Below are positions 1 through 9,140 of a stretch of DNA of 64,000 bases, one piece after another. The notes beneath the pieces were generated by a model that was not told where the DNA came from, did no database searches, and saw only the letters and a program-made list of their open reading frames with translations. Positions within the stretch are counted from its first letter, which is position 1. Each line of letters begins with the position of its first letter. The DNA is from JTS-AC122 sp050246015 (GTDB taxonomy: Bacteria; Planctomycetota; Phycisphaerae; Phycisphaerales; UBA1924). The DNA is taken from positions 124,001 to 188,000 of the forward strand of contig JBFWWU010000004.1 in assembly GCA_050246015.1 (NCBI GenBank), read 5' to 3'. A program made the translations under genes and the position numbers.

Positions 1-123
1 CCTGACCTCGCCTCCGCCGGCTCCGGGTACATGAAAGTGACCGTCTCGGTTTCCTGGATCGCCCCCGGCGGCACCCAGCGGTCGCTGGCTCTTTCCACCA
101 TTCTCACGGACTACTCGCCATGA
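1..123 (+). CDS. C-terminal end of a pilin-like (PilV/GspI-type) protein, partial
   Basis: The first frame is open from base 1 and ends in TGA at 121-123. Only 40 residues are visible, with beta-strand-like segments VTVSVSWIAPGG and RSLALSTILTDY. Phrases of the type 'VSW..GG..RSL.LST' are common at the C-terminus of minor prepilins such as PilV or GspI. The stop overlaps the next start codon as ATGA, and the next two genes are prepilin-like, so a pilus or type II secretion minor-pilin operon is likely. The start and the N-terminal methylation motif lie outside the window, so the family call rests on this tail and the neighbours. Confidence 0.6.
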   Translation, partial: PDLASAGSGYMKVTVSVSWIAPGGTQRSLALSTILTDYSP

Positions 124-692
124 CTCACCCTCCACCAACACGCGCCGTCATGCGCGCGCCCGCGCGCCCTGCCCAGAGCACGGCGGGGTTCACGCTCGTC
201 GAACTCGTCGCCGCTATCACGATCCTTTCGTTCATCGCCGTCGTCACCAGTTCGATCCTCTGGACGGCCGTGGACGCCACGTCCCGCGGCGGCGTGCAGG
301 CCGACCTGCACGGAACGATCTCCACCGCGGTCGAACAAGTGAGCAGGCACCTCCGAAATATCCCGGCCAAGCCGGGATCGCCTGCCGCCCCCGACATCGC
401 CGCCGTCACTCCCACCTCGATCACGTGGAGCACCGACACCAAACTCACCCTCTCGGGAACGGACCTGGTCATCTCCATCGGCGGGGGCCCGGCGCGCACC
501 CTGCTCCGGGATGTCCGGGCGTTCCGCATCCGCGCGTACGACCAGGGCAATGCCGAACTGGCCGACAACCTGTTCGGGACGCCGTGCGAAGCCATCCGCA
601 GGCTCGGCGTCCGCATCGAGGCATCGCGCGGCGACGGCCTCGAACTCGTCCGAACCAAGGTATTTATCCGCTCCTTGATCGCGGGGACCTGA
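120..692 (+). CDS. Prepilin-type N-terminal cleavage/methylation protein (PilW/GspJ-like)
   Basis: This 190-residue protein carries a class III prepilin signal at residues 23-40: G23 followed by FTLVELVAAITILSF, with the conserved Glu at +5 of the mature protein. A prepilin peptidase (PilD/GspO) would cut after G23, and the hydrophobic helix would anchor the subunit in the inner membrane before assembly. The rest is a pilin-like beta domain. The start ATG overlaps the stop of the preceding gene (ATGA), which indicates translational coupling, and the PilX-like gene follows after 3 bases. It is most likely a minor pseudopilin; whether it serves pili or secretion cannot be told from this sequence. 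Confidence 0.82.
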   Translation: MTHPPPTRAVMRAPARPAQSTAGFTLVELVAAITILSFIAVVTSSILWTAVDATSRGGVQADLHGTISTAVEQVSRHLRNIPAKPGSPAAPDIAAVTPTSITWSTDTKLTLSGTDLVISIGGGPARTLLRDVRAFRIRAYDQGNAELADNLFGTPCEAIRRLGVRIEASRGDGLELVRTKVFIRSLIAGT

Positions 693-695
693 ACT

Positions 696-1118
696 ATGAA
701 ACTCGTCTCATTCAGCCCGGGGAAGACACATCGCGCTCGTTCGCGGCGCGGTGCGGCCGCGCTCGCCGTGATTCTCGGCATGCTCCTCATGCAACTCGCG
801 ATCGTCGCGATGGTAGTGGGGGCGTCGCGCCGGCATGACCTGGCGGGGACCCGCATCAACTCCATGCGATCGTTCTATGCCGCCGAAGCCGGCATCAACA
901 TGGGCGTCCGAGAACTCATGAATAACACGGACGAGGACCAGGACGGCACAGTCGGCGCCGTCTCTGACGACGGAAATGCGATCACCGACCCCCAAACCGG
1001 CCAAGGCACGAGTTTCGTCGTGTCGAAAATTGTAAATGGTAATCAGGTGACGCTTCGCAGCGTGGCGACCGCCAATAGCACGGTGCGATTCGTCGAGATC
1101 ACTCTCATATTCGAGTAA
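696..1118 (+). CDS. PilX-like minor pilin assembly protein
   Basis: This 140-residue protein has a basic N-terminus, one hydrophobic helix at about residues 23-43 (AALAVILGMLLMQLAIVAMV) and then SMRSFYAAEAGINMGVREL. The 'YAAEAG' segment right after the helix is typical of PilX/GspK-like minor pilins. The C-terminus contains a short acidic DEDQDGT stretch that could bind a cation. It sits 3 bases after the PilW-like gene and is probably the last gene of this small operon. The canonical G-F-T-L-x-E cleavage site is absent, as is usual for PilX N-terminal-domain proteins. Confidence 0.7.
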   Translation: MKLVSFSPGKTHRARSRRGAAALAVILGMLLMQLAIVAMVVGASRRHDLAGTRINSMRSFYAAEAGINMGVRELMNNTDEDQDGTVGAVSDDGNAITDPQTGQGTSFVVSKIVNGNQVTLRSVATANSTVRFVEITLIFE

Positions 1119-1142
1119 CCCATGCACTACCTCGGGAGCATT

Positions 1143-2483
1143 ATGAGAGCCTGCTCACCTCTGATCGCCGCGCTTGCCATGGTCGGGTTCGCTGTCGCCA
1201 CCGCGAACGCGCAGGCACAGACGTACTACGTCCGATCCACCGGCAACGACGCCAACTCCGGTCTCTCGCCGGCCCTGGCGCTCCGCACGATCCAGGCCGC
1301 CGTCGGCAAGTGCACAGCCACCGGAGGCGGCAAGACCATCTACGTCGGCCCCGGCACGTACAACGAGCGGATCCGCATCACCAACTTCGTCTCCCCTATG
1401 CCCGCTTCCGGCGCCTCGACCCTCCCCAACTCCATCATCGGTGACACCGCCGGCGCCTTCACCAACGAAGCCGGAGGGCCCGTGATCATCTCCGGCGGGA
1501 ACTCTCTCCCCTACGGCATCGAGATCAACGCCCGGCACTACTGGAAAATCGACGGCCTCACCTTCACGGGACAGACGGCCGCCGGCGTCTACGTCACCGG
1601 CAGCACCGGGATCGGTATCCGCAACTGCATGATCCGCCTGGCCACCTCCACCATGGGCATCTACAGCGACGGCTGGAACTGCACCATCGAGGACAACACC
1701 ATCCAGCTCGGCGCCCCCACCGGCAGCGGGATCTTCCAGCGCTGCATGAACCCCGGCTCATATTCCATCTCCCGCAACCGCATCTACGCCCGGGGCGTCG
1801 ATTATCTGGCCTCCAACTTCCGAACCTCAACCACCCCCTCGACCTGCTACGGCATCTACTTCAACGTCGAGTCCGACAGCATCATCGTCAAGGCGACCAT
1901 CGAGAACAACGTCGTCACCGATCGCTACACCGGGTGCTATGTCAACGCCACCACCCTCCTGCCCCTCACGGTGATCTCCGTCTCCTCCAACACCATCGTG
2001 GGATGCACCTACCCCTTTGACGTACAGGTGGACGGCACCTCGCTCGCCACTGCCCAGAACAACCTCGTTGCCAAGTGCTATTACGGCGGCCGGATCGGGA
2101 TGCCGCTCGGCACGCTCAACGGCATGCTCATCTGCGGCACCGTCGTCGGCCTCAACGCTTCGGTGCTCGTGCAGACCGGCGTCATCACCGCCGCCGATCC
2201 GATGTTCGTCAATCCCTCTCAGGGCAACTTCGCGCTCGCCCCGGGTTCCCCCGCCATCGATCGCGGCGTGGCCCTCGGTGCGCCGACGCTCGACGTCAGG
2301 AACCGGCCACGACCCGCCGACGGCGACGGCGACGCGGTCGCGCTCCCCGACCTGGGCGCGTACGAATACCAGGCCGAAGGGCGCTTCCGCATCGTCTCGT
2401 GGTTCCAAAAGGACCAGCGGGCCGTCCCGCGGTACAAGTTGCCCGACGTCGCCCCCGTCAAGCTCGGGGACGTGATCAACTAG
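1143..2483 (+). CDS. Secreted right-handed parallel beta-helix protein
   Basis: The 446-residue product starts with a Sec signal peptide (MRACSPLIAALAMVGFAVATANAQA). Next comes TYYVRSTGNDANSGLSPALA, the usual opening of DUF1565/pectate-lyase-like beta-helix proteins. Repeated short strands with Asn and Gly turns follow ('IDGLTF', 'IRNCMI', 'IEDNTI', 'ISRNRI'), then a C-terminal 'choice-of-anchor Q'-like segment (DVRNRPRPADGDGDAVALPDLGAYEYQ). I chose the ATG at 1143 because GGGAG precedes it by 4-5 bases and it begins the signal peptide; an in-frame ATG at 1122 would add seven residues. It is probably an extracellular or periplasmic polysaccharide-binding or lyase-like protein. No catalytic residues can be assigned. 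Confidence 0.75.
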   Translation: MRACSPLIAALAMVGFAVATANAQAQTYYVRSTGNDANSGLSPALALRTIQAAVGKCTATGGGKTIYVGPGTYNERIRITNFVSPMPASGASTLPNSIIGDTAGAFTNEAGGPVIISGGNSLPYGIEINARHYWKIDGLTFTGQTAAGVYVTGSTGIGIRNCMIRLATSTMGIYSDGWNCTIEDNTIQLGAPTGSGIFQRCMNPGSYSISRNRIYARGVDYLASNFRTSTTPSTCYGIYFNVESDSIIVKATIENNVVTDRYTGCYVNATTLLPLTVISVSSNTIVGCTYPFDVQVDGTSLATAQNNLVAKCYYGGRIGMPLGTLNGMLICGTVVGLNASVLVQTGVITAADPMFVNPSQGNFALAPGSPAIDRGVALGAPTLDVRNRPRPADGDGDAVALPDLGAYEYQAEGRFRIVSWFQKDQRAVPRYKLPDVAPVKLGDVIN

Positions 2484-2548
2484 CCGGCCCGCGTCGCTCC
2501 GACATCGCGGCGGCGCGGGCGCCGCCACGCCGCCGCCATCGGGCGGTG

Positions 2549-2554
2549 TACACT
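2549..2554 (+). promoter_or_regulatory. Candidate -10 element for a leaderless argB mRNA
   Basis: TACACT lies 9 bases before the argB ATG and no Shine-Dalgarno sequence is present between them. Transcription starting 7-8 bases downstream would leave a leader of 1-2 bases. The -35 region is not obvious. Confidence 0.35.
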
Positions 2555-2563
2555 CTTCGACGC

Positions 2564-3469
2564 ATGAACGCCGCCCTTGAAAAAGCGGGCGCCCTCATCG
2601 AGGCGCACCGGTACATCCTCAGTTTCCGCGACAAGATCGTGGTCGTCAAGGTCGGCGGGTCCGTCCAGGAAGACGAGGACAAACTCCGCGGGCTGCTCAG
2701 CGACATCTCCTTCATGGCCGCGGTGGGGATCCGCCCCATCATCGTTCACGGCGGAGGCAAGTCCATCACCGCCGCGATGAACGCCGCCGGGCTCAAGACC
2801 ACGTTTGTCCAGGGCCGCCGGTACACCGACCGGCAGACCCTCGAGATCGCCGAGCGGGTGCTCGCCCACGAGATCAACCGCGAACTCGTCGAGCATCTGA
2901 ACCAGACGGGCGCCACGGCGCTGGGTCTTCACTCCATGGGCTCGTGCGTGCTCTTCGGCGAACGCCTGTACCTCGACGGCGCCGGCGGCAACGGCGCGAC
3001 CGGCACGATCGACATCGGATACGTCGGCAACGTCACCGAGGTCAACACCGTCCTGCTCAAGGCGCTCTGCGAAGACGGGTACATCCCGGTGATCGCCCCC
3101 ATCGCGATCTCGCGCACCGGTTCGCCGGAAGGAGTGTGGAAACTCAACGTGAACGGCGACACGGCCGCCGGCGTCGTCGCCGCGTCGCTCCAGGCCGAGA
3201 AACTCGTGATGATGTCCGACACCAACGGCATCCGCACCGACCCCGCGCGGCAGGACAGTTACGCCAGCACCTTGACCCGCGCCGAGATCGACGCCCTATG
3301 CGAACGCGGGATCATCGGCGAAGGGATGCTCCCCAAGGTCCAGGCGTGCATCACCGCCCTGGAAGCCGGCGTCCCCAAGGCCCACATCATCGACGGACGC
3401 ATCCCACACTCCATCCTGCTGGAAATCTACACCGACGCCGGCGTGGGCACGCAGATCATCCTCGAATAG
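2564..3469 (+). CDS. argB: Acetylglutamate kinase
   Basis: The 301-residue protein phosphorylates N-acetyl-L-glutamate with ATP, the second step of cyclic or linear arginine biosynthesis in the cytoplasm. It shows KVGGS at residues 29-33, HGGGK at 62-66 and the late GIIGEGMLPKV segment typical of NAGK. Length and motif order match the family. The N-terminal helix before KVGG (about 24 residues) resembles the helix that builds arginine-inhibited hexameric enzymes, so feedback inhibition by arginine is plausible (inference). The open frame extends far upstream, but the ATG at 2564 begins family-like sequence. No other arg biosynthesis gene is adjacent; argS lies about 3.7 kb downstream on the other strand. 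Confidence 0.95.
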   Translation: MNAALEKAGALIEAHRYILSFRDKIVVVKVGGSVQEDEDKLRGLLSDISFMAAVGIRPIIVHGGGKSITAAMNAAGLKTTFVQGRRYTDRQTLEIAERVLAHEINRELVEHLNQTGATALGLHSMGSCVLFGERLYLDGAGGNGATGTIDIGYVGNVTEVNTVLLKALCEDGYIPVIAPIAISRTGSPEGVWKLNVNGDTAAGVVAASLQAEKLVMMSDTNGIRTDPARQDSYASTLTRAEIDALCERGIIGEGMLPKVQACITALEAGVPKAHIIDGRIPHSILLEIYTDAGVGTQIILE

Positions 3470-3544
3470 CCGCCGACCCCTTCGCGGCGACCTCACCACC
3501 CCTGCCGCACCCTCGGCCAAGGTCCAACTTTGCCGCCGATTCGG

Positions 3545-3572
3545 TTGCGTCCTTCCGGTTTCGTGATACATT
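3545..3572 (+). promoter_or_regulatory. Candidate sigma-70 promoter with extended -10
   Basis: TTGCGT (3545-3550) and TACATT (3567-3572) are 16 bases apart, and TG-A precedes the -10 (extended -10). The predicted start near 3579 leaves a leader of about 100 bases before the secreted-protein gene at 3678. Confidence 0.4.
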
Positions 3573-3677
3573 CTCATCCGGCGTCGGCCAGTCCTGGGAG
3601 AGACCCGCTGATGCAAGGCCTTGGTCAGGCCCGTCTTTCACGGCGGGCTTTGTCGCTATCTACAGAAGGAACGCCAC

Positions 3678-6600
3678 ATGTCGCACCTGTCACGCCGACT
3701 GCTTTCCGCCGGGGTGGTTCTCGGGCTTCCCGCTGCGCTCGCCCAGGCTCAAATCGGGCCCGATGTCATCGTCGGCGAGTTGCCCGATGTCGCGTTCTAC
3801 ACCTCCAGCGGCGCGATCAATGGACTCCACGCCTACGCCGTCGGAACGCTCTCCTGCAACCTCGGCGACGCCCCCCTGGAGTGGATATCCAGCACCAACC
3901 GGCATCCGGTGATCTCCCAGAACATGTACCGGCTCATGAACGGCCGCTTCGAGCACATCGGCCAGGCGTTCCTGAAGCACGGGTTCACCGCCCTGCAGGG
4001 AAACGTGTGCAGCACCTGCACGCCCTACCCCAACGGTTCACACCTCGGCGTCGGTTGCTCCGACCCCTACTCGGCGAGCCTGAATGGATCCCAAAGCGGG
4101 CTGGGGCCCAAGTTCGAGGTCAACGCCGCCACCGGGCTCTTTCCGTACCCCTTCTCGAACCTCCCGGGCAGCGGGGCGCTCAACCGCCGCCTGCAGGTGC
4201 GCCAGTCCGATCTCGCCCTCCCCGGCGCGCTCTACTTCGTCGCGAGCCGCTACGTCGCCCCCGACGACACCGAGGCCGGCAACGACGACAACAACCAGTC
4301 GTACCGCCGGGTGACCATCAACGCGAACTATTCCCTCTCGCTCCAGGACACCACCCAGCGCACCAAACCGGCGATCCAGGCCTGGCGCGACCACGGGGGC
4401 GGCGCCGGCGTCGCCGATCCGAACGTCATGCTCACCAACGTCGATGTGCCCACCGACGGTCGCCTGATCGTCGGCTCCCGCGCGTACGACACGGGCACGG
4501 GCACGTACCGCTACGAGTTCGCGGTGCAGAACGCCAACTCCGACCGCAGCGCGGGCATGTTCAGCATCCCGATCCCCGCCGGCGCCACGATTACCAACAT
4601 CGGTTTCCACGACGTGGATTACCACTCGGGCGAGCCGTACGACCTCACGGATTGGACCCCGTCGGTCTCTTCGACGCAGATCACGTGGTCCACCCAGACC
4701 TATCCCCAGAACCAGAACGCCAACGCGCTGCGCTGGGACACAATCTACTCCTTCTGGTTCGAGACTGATTCGGCTCCGGTGAGCGGGACCGCCACGCTCG
4801 GCCTCTTCCGTCCCGGCACCCCCACAAGCGTGACCGCCGCGGCGTGGGTGCCCAGCGGCGGCCCGCCCCCTCCCCCGCAGCCCCCGGCCAACGACAACTG
4901 CGCCAGCGCCGCGACCGTCATCGCCGGCGGCACATCCTTCACCACCATCAACGCGACCACGGACGGCCTCAGCGAAACCCTGTGCACCATCAACGGCTCC
5001 AGCCAGGTTGAAAACGACGTCTGGTTCCGGTACACCTCTCCGTCGTGCGCCGGCACCGTGTCGATCTCCACATGCGGTTCACTCTTCGACACGCGCCTGG
5101 CGGTCTACAACGCCGCGTGCCCCGCCGCCGCCGACAGCGCCATCGCGTGCAATGATGACAGCGCCTCGTGCGGAACGGGCTCGCTCCAGTCGTCGCTCGC
5201 CTTCACCGCCGCGGCGAGCACCCAGTACCTCATCCGCGTCGGTGGTACCGCCGGCGCCACGGGCAACGGGACGCTGAACATCGCTGGGCCCGCCTGCGGG
5301 CCTGTCGCGCCTCCCAATGACGCCTGCGCCTCGGCCATCCCGCTCACCAGCGGCGTCACCGTTGCCGGCACGACCGTCAACGCCACCAACGACGGCACCG
5401 CCTCCTGCGGCACGTCCTCTTCGTCACCCGACGTCTGGTATTCCTACACCCCCGCCTCTACCGCGACGGTCTCGGTCAGCACGTGCAACAACGCCTCGTA
5501 CGACACCGTGCTGTCAATCCACTCCGGCTGCGGCGGCTCGCAGATCGCCTGCGTTGACGACACCTCCGGATGCGGGCTCACCACCACCGTCTCGGCCACC
5601 CTGACCGGCGGGACGACGTACCTCATCCGCGTCGCAGGCTACAACGGCGCCACCGGCACCTTCAACCTCACCGCCACCGGCGGAGCCGCGCCGCCCCCGG
5701 GTCCCGCCAACGACTCTTGCGATAACCGCATCGGCATCCCCCTGGGGACCATCGCCTTCAACACCACCGGCGCCACCACCGACGGCCCGGCCCACGCCTC
5801 GTGCGCCTCCAACAACCAGACTCTCATCACCAATGACATCTGGTACAACCATCCGTCCCAGGCGTCCGGAACGCTCACTGTCAGCACCTGCGGCTCCTCC
5901 TACGACACCTGGATCGCCGTCTACGACGACTACGGGTGCCTCAACTTCGATTCACGCCTCATGGCTTGCAGCGACGACTTCGCCTGCCCCGGCGGCGGCA
6001 CGACGCAGTCCCAGGTCGCCGTCTCCGTGCAGTCCGGCCGCTCGTACACCATCCGCGTCGGCGGGTTCAACGGCGCGACCGGCGCGGGCCAGTTGACCCT
6101 CTCCCTCCAGTCCGCCGTCAGCGACAATATCCTCGTCGCCTTCGACTCCACCACGTCCGTCCCCGGCGTCGGCGCCGTCGAAAACGAGGACATCGTCGAA
6201 TACAACCCCGCCAGTAATACCTGGACCATGCTCTTCGACGGCAGCGACGTCGGCCTCGCCGGATTCGCCATCTCGGGATTTGCCCAGACCTCCGCCGGTG
6301 ACATCCTCCTCTCGTTCACCACCGCCGGCACGATCCCCGGGATGACCGGCGGGCCCGGTGGATCCACCACCCTCGATGACTCCGACATCGTCCGTTTCGT
6401 CCCCACCGCCTTGGGCGCGACCACCGCCGGTTCGTTCGTCTTCTACTTCGACGGCAGCGACGTCGGCCTCACCCAGAACTCCGAAGACATCGACGCCCTT
6501 GCCATCGCCCCCGACGGCCGCCTCGTCATCTCCACCTCCGGCTCCGCCAGCGCCACCGGCGTCTCGTCCGCGCAGGACGAGGACCTCATCATCTTCACCC

Positions 6601-7109
6601 CCACCAACCTCGGTTCCACCACGTCCGGCACCTTCGCCTTCTACTTCGACGGCAGCGACGTCGGCCTAAGCAATAACAACGGCGAAGACGTCGTCGGTGC
6701 CGCGTTCGCCCCCAACAACGACCTCCTGCTCGCCACGCTCGACAACTTCAGCGTCGCCGGCCTGGCCGGTTCCGACAACGACGTCATCCGCTTTGCCCCC
6801 ACGTCCCTGGGCTCCGTCACCGCCGGCACCTTCTCTCTGTACCGCGCGCTGACGTCCGCGGGGATCTCCGCGGCGGCCGGTATCGCCGACATCGACGTGC
6901 GCACCTCCGCCTTCGTCAAGGGCGGCCCGGGCGGGCTCCCCTGCCCGGCCGATCTCACCGCCGACGGCCACGTTGATTCGCAGGACTTCTTCACCTTCCT
7001 CGCCGCGTTCTTCGCGCAGAACCCTGACGCCGATTTCAATCGCAACGGCCTGATCGATTCACAGGATTTCTTTGACTTCCTCGCCCTGTACCTCGCGGGC
7101 TGCAACTGA
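3678..7109 (+). CDS. Large secreted protein with three DVWF-type beta-sandwich repeats and a GC-type dockerin
   Basis: The 1143-residue product has a signal peptide (MSHLSRRLLSAGVVLGLPAALAQAQ). A lectin-like N-terminal half is followed, after a PPPPPQPP linker, by three repeats of about 130 residues. Each begins 'ND.C..A' and contains 'NDVWFRY' (or DVWYSY, NDIWYNH), 'VSTCGS..DT...VY', 'ACNDD' and 'YLIRVGG..GATG'. Three further blocks then end 'FYFDGSDVGL' (one reads LFDGSDVGL). The last 55 residues are two calcium-loop repeats with SQDFFTF and SQDFFDF, ending AGCN, a GC-type dockerin-like module that probably docks or anchors the protein outside the cell. The ATG at 3678 follows AGAAGGA at ideal spacing. 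The substrate is unknown. Internal repetition suggests a binding or structural role rather than catalysis. Confidence 0.8.
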   Translation: MSHLSRRLLSAGVVLGLPAALAQAQIGPDVIVGELPDVAFYTSSGAINGLHAYAVGTLSCNLGDAPLEWISSTNRHPVISQNMYRLMNGRFEHIGQAFLKHGFTALQGNVCSTCTPYPNGSHLGVGCSDPYSASLNGSQSGLGPKFEVNAATGLFPYPFSNLPGSGALNRRLQVRQSDLALPGALYFVASRYVAPDDTEAGNDDNNQSYRRVTINANYSLSLQDTTQRTKPAIQAWRDHGGGAGVADPNVMLTNVDVPTDGRLIVGSRAYDTGTGTYRYEFAVQNANSDRSAGMFSIPIPAGATITNIGFHDVDYHSGEPYDLTDWTPSVSSTQITWSTQTYPQNQNANALRWDTIYSFWFETDSAPVSGTATLGLFRPGTPTSVTAAAWVPSGGPPPPPQPPANDNCASAATVIAGGTSFTTINATTDGLSETLCTINGSSQVENDVWFRYTSPSCAGTVSISTCGSLFDTRLAVYNAACPAAADSAIACNDDSASCGTGSLQSSLAFTAAASTQYLIRVGGTAGATGNGTLNIAGPACGPVAPPNDACASAIPLTSGVTVAGTTVNATNDGTASCGTSSSSPDVWYSYTPASTATVSVSTCNNASYDTVLSIHSGCGGSQIACVDDTSGCGLTTTVSATLTGGTTYLIRVAGYNGATGTFNLTATGGAAPPPGPANDSCDNRIGIPLGTIAFNTTGATTDGPAHASCASNNQTLITNDIWYNHPSQASGTLTVSTCGSSYDTWIAVYDDYGCLNFDSRLMACSDDFACPGGGTTQSQVAVSVQSGRSYTIRVGGFNGATGAGQLTLSLQSAVSDNILVAFDSTTSVPGVGAVENEDIVEYNPASNTWTMLFDGSDVGLAGFAISGFAQTSAGDILLSFTTAGTIPGMTGGPGGSTTLDDSDIVRFVPTALGATTAGSFVFYFDGSDVGLTQNSEDIDALAIAPDGRLVISTSGSASATGVSSAQDEDLIIFTPTNLGSTTSGTFAFYFDGSDVGLSNNNGEDVVGAAFAPNNDLLLATLDNFSVAGLAGSDNDVIRFAPTSLGSVTAGTFSLYRALTSAGISAAAGIADIDVRTSAFVKGGPGGLPCPADLTADGHVDSQDFFTFLAAFFAQNPDADFNRNGLIDSQDFFDFLALYLAGCN

Positions 7110-7132
7110 TCATGCGAGCGCGCGAGTCAACT

Positions 7133-7168
7133 CATCGCGGGGCGGCGCCACGGAGCCGCCCCGCGATG
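7133..7168. terminator. Terminator-like hairpin between convergent genes
   Basis: A perfect 14-bp stem (CATCGCGGGGCGGC at 7133-7146 and its complement at 7155-7168) encloses an 8-base loop. It lies between the stop of the secreted-protein gene and the stop of argS and could serve both strands. No T-run follows on either strand. Confidence 0.6.
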
Positions 7169-7190
7169 TTCGCCTGATCTCGCCGTACGA

Positions 7191-9140
7191 TCACATCCGT
7201 TCCAGCGTCGGGATCCCCAGCAGCGACAGGCCGTCTTCCAGCACCCGCGCCGTCAGCGAGCACAGCCGCAGCCGCGACGCGAGCAACTCCCGCGTCGGCG
7301 CGCCGACCACCTTGCAGTTCTGGTAGAACGACGAGTACGTCGTCGCGAGATCGTACAGATACTGGCAAAGCCGGTGCGGCTCGAGCGAATCAGCCACCGC
7401 GCGCACACTCGCCGGATACCTCAAAATCGCCAGCGCCAGGTTCTTTTCCTCCGGCGTGGACAGATCCAGCGGCGCGTTCTGCCACGCCGGGAGCGCTCCC
7501 AGTTTCTCCTCAGCGGTTCGGAAGATGCTCTTGATCCGAACCTGCGCGTACAGCAGGTACGGCCCGGTGTTCCCCTCGAACGACATCATCCGGTCATAAC
7601 TGAAGACATAATCCTTCGTCCGTTCGGTCGAAAGGTCCGCGTACTTGATCGCGGCGATCGCGATCGTCTCCGCCGTGGCCCGCCGCTGGGCCGGAGAAAG
7701 GTCCGGGCTCTTCTCCGCGACCGCCCGATCCGCCCGCGCGATCGCTTCGTCCAGCATGTCCGCCAGTTTCACGCTCTCGCCCGAGCGTGTCTTGTACGGC
7801 CTCCCGTCGTCCCCCATCATCGTCCCGAACGGCGCATGCTCCAGCCGCGCCGTGCGCGACGCGGCGCCCGAGCCCGGCGAAATCGTCGAGTAGCCCGCCT
7901 TGTGCGCCGTGGCGAACACGGGGGCGAAGTGGCTCGCCTGACGGGCATCCACCACGTACACGACCCGCTCCGCGTGCAGCTTCTGCACGCGCCGCCGCAC
8001 CGCCGCCAGGTCCGTCGTCGCGTAGATGAACCCCCCGTCGGACTTGCGCACGATCAGCGGCGTGCCAATCCCCACGTCGTCGAGTTTCACCACGATCGCC
8101 CCCTGGTCCTCCACCGCGATGCCGCGCTTCATGAGGTCCCCGACCACGCCCGCGAGTTCGTCCCGGTAGGACGACTCGCCCGCCGTGTGCACGCCCGTGA
8201 CGTTCGCCTTCAGCCGAGCGCAGATCGCCACGCATTCGTCCATCGTCACCTTCGCGATGCGCTCCCACATCGCGACCGTTTCACGGTCACCCGATTGCAG
8301 CGCGACGAGCGTCCGCTTCGCGCTCGCCTCGGCCTCGAGCGCGCCCGACACCTGCGCTTCCAGTTCCGCGATCACCTTCGGGCCCATGTGCCACCGGCGC
8401 GCCATCTCCAGCCCGGCTTCGTCGGCGTCGCATTCCTTCTGCGCCGCCTTGTACATCAGGTCCAGGTCATCGAGCGTGATCGCGTCCGGGTCGATCGTCC
8501 CCTCGCGCGCCAGGCGCATCAGCCGACCGGTCACCATCGCGATCTGCAGCCCCCAGTCGCCGACGTGATTCTGACGGATCACCCGGTTCCCCAGCCGTTC
8601 CAGCGTGCGAGCGATCGCGTCGCCGATCACCGTCGAGCGCAGGTGCCAGACCTGCACCTGCTTGGCGAGGTTGACGCCCATCAAATCCACGACGATCGTT
8701 TGGGAGTGATCGGGGTGGGGTGGAGGGGGCGGCGGTTCGATGCCCAGCCGCGACGCGCCCGCCGAGCTGTCCAGCGATTCCGTCAGCCGGGCCAGAGCGT
8801 CCGCCCGCAGCGTGATATTAATGAACCCCGGGCCCGCGATGTTCGCTTCCGTCACTGGCTCGGCGATGTCCCCAAGGTCCAGCGTGGCCACGATCTGTTT
8901 CGCGACCTCCCGCGGCGACGGCGGCGGAACGCCCAGCATCCTGGCCAGACTCATCGCCGCGTTGGATTGAAAGTCCCCGAACTTCGGGTTCTTGCTCGCC
9001 GTGATCATCGGATCGATCACCGGCGACCGCGCGGCGGACGCGCCGTCCGCCGCCGGTCGTCCGGCGGCCAACTGCGGAAACGCCCGCCGTATCGCCGACG
9101 TAAACCGCTCCGAAAGAATCTGTACAGGGTCGAGCGACAT
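7191..9140 (-). CDS. argS: Arginyl-tRNA synthetase with a divergent HIGH signature
   Basis: The 649-residue protein charges tRNA-Arg with arginine. The N-terminal Add1 domain (residues 1-120, with NPKFGDFQSNAAM and GPGFINI) is normal, as are RVIRQNHVGDWGLQIAMVTG, the KSDGGFIYATTDLAA and MSFEGNTGPYLLYAQVRI segments and the C-terminal DALR-type anticodon domain. The class I HIGH segment, however, reads VNLAKQVQVWHLRSTVIGD (157-175), where most enzymes have PN-AK-x-x-HVGH-LRST. Residues 163-166 are thus QVWH instead of HVGH. TACTAT lies 6 bases before the ATG and there is no Shine-Dalgarno sequence, so the mRNA may be leaderless. The rest of the sequence argues against a pseudogene. Confidence 0.93.
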   Translation of the reverse strand: MSLDPVQILSERFTSAIRRAFPQLAAGRPAADGASAARSPVIDPMITASKNPKFGDFQSNAAMSLARMLGVPPPSPREVAKQIVATLDLGDIAEPVTEANIAGPGFINITLRADALARLTESLDSSAGASRLGIEPPPPPPHPDHSQTIVVDLMGVNLAKQVQVWHLRSTVIGDAIARTLERLGNRVIRQNHVGDWGLQIAMVTGRLMRLAREGTIDPDAITLDDLDLMYKAAQKECDADEAGLEMARRWHMGPKVIAELEAQVSGALEAEASAKRTLVALQSGDRETVAMWERIAKVTMDECVAICARLKANVTGVHTAGESSYRDELAGVVGDLMKRGIAVEDQGAIVVKLDDVGIGTPLIVRKSDGGFIYATTDLAAVRRRVQKLHAERVVYVVDARQASHFAPVFATAHKAGYSTISPGSGAASRTARLEHAPFGTMMGDDGRPYKTRSGESVKLADMLDEAIARADRAVAEKSPDLSPAQRRATAETIAIAAIKYADLSTERTKDYVFSYDRMMSFEGNTGPYLLYAQVRIKSIFRTAEEKLGALPAWQNAPLDLSTPEEKNLALAILRYPASVRAVADSLEPHRLCQYLYDLATTYSSFYQNCKVVGAPTRELLASRLRLCSLTARVLEDGLSLLGIPTLERM

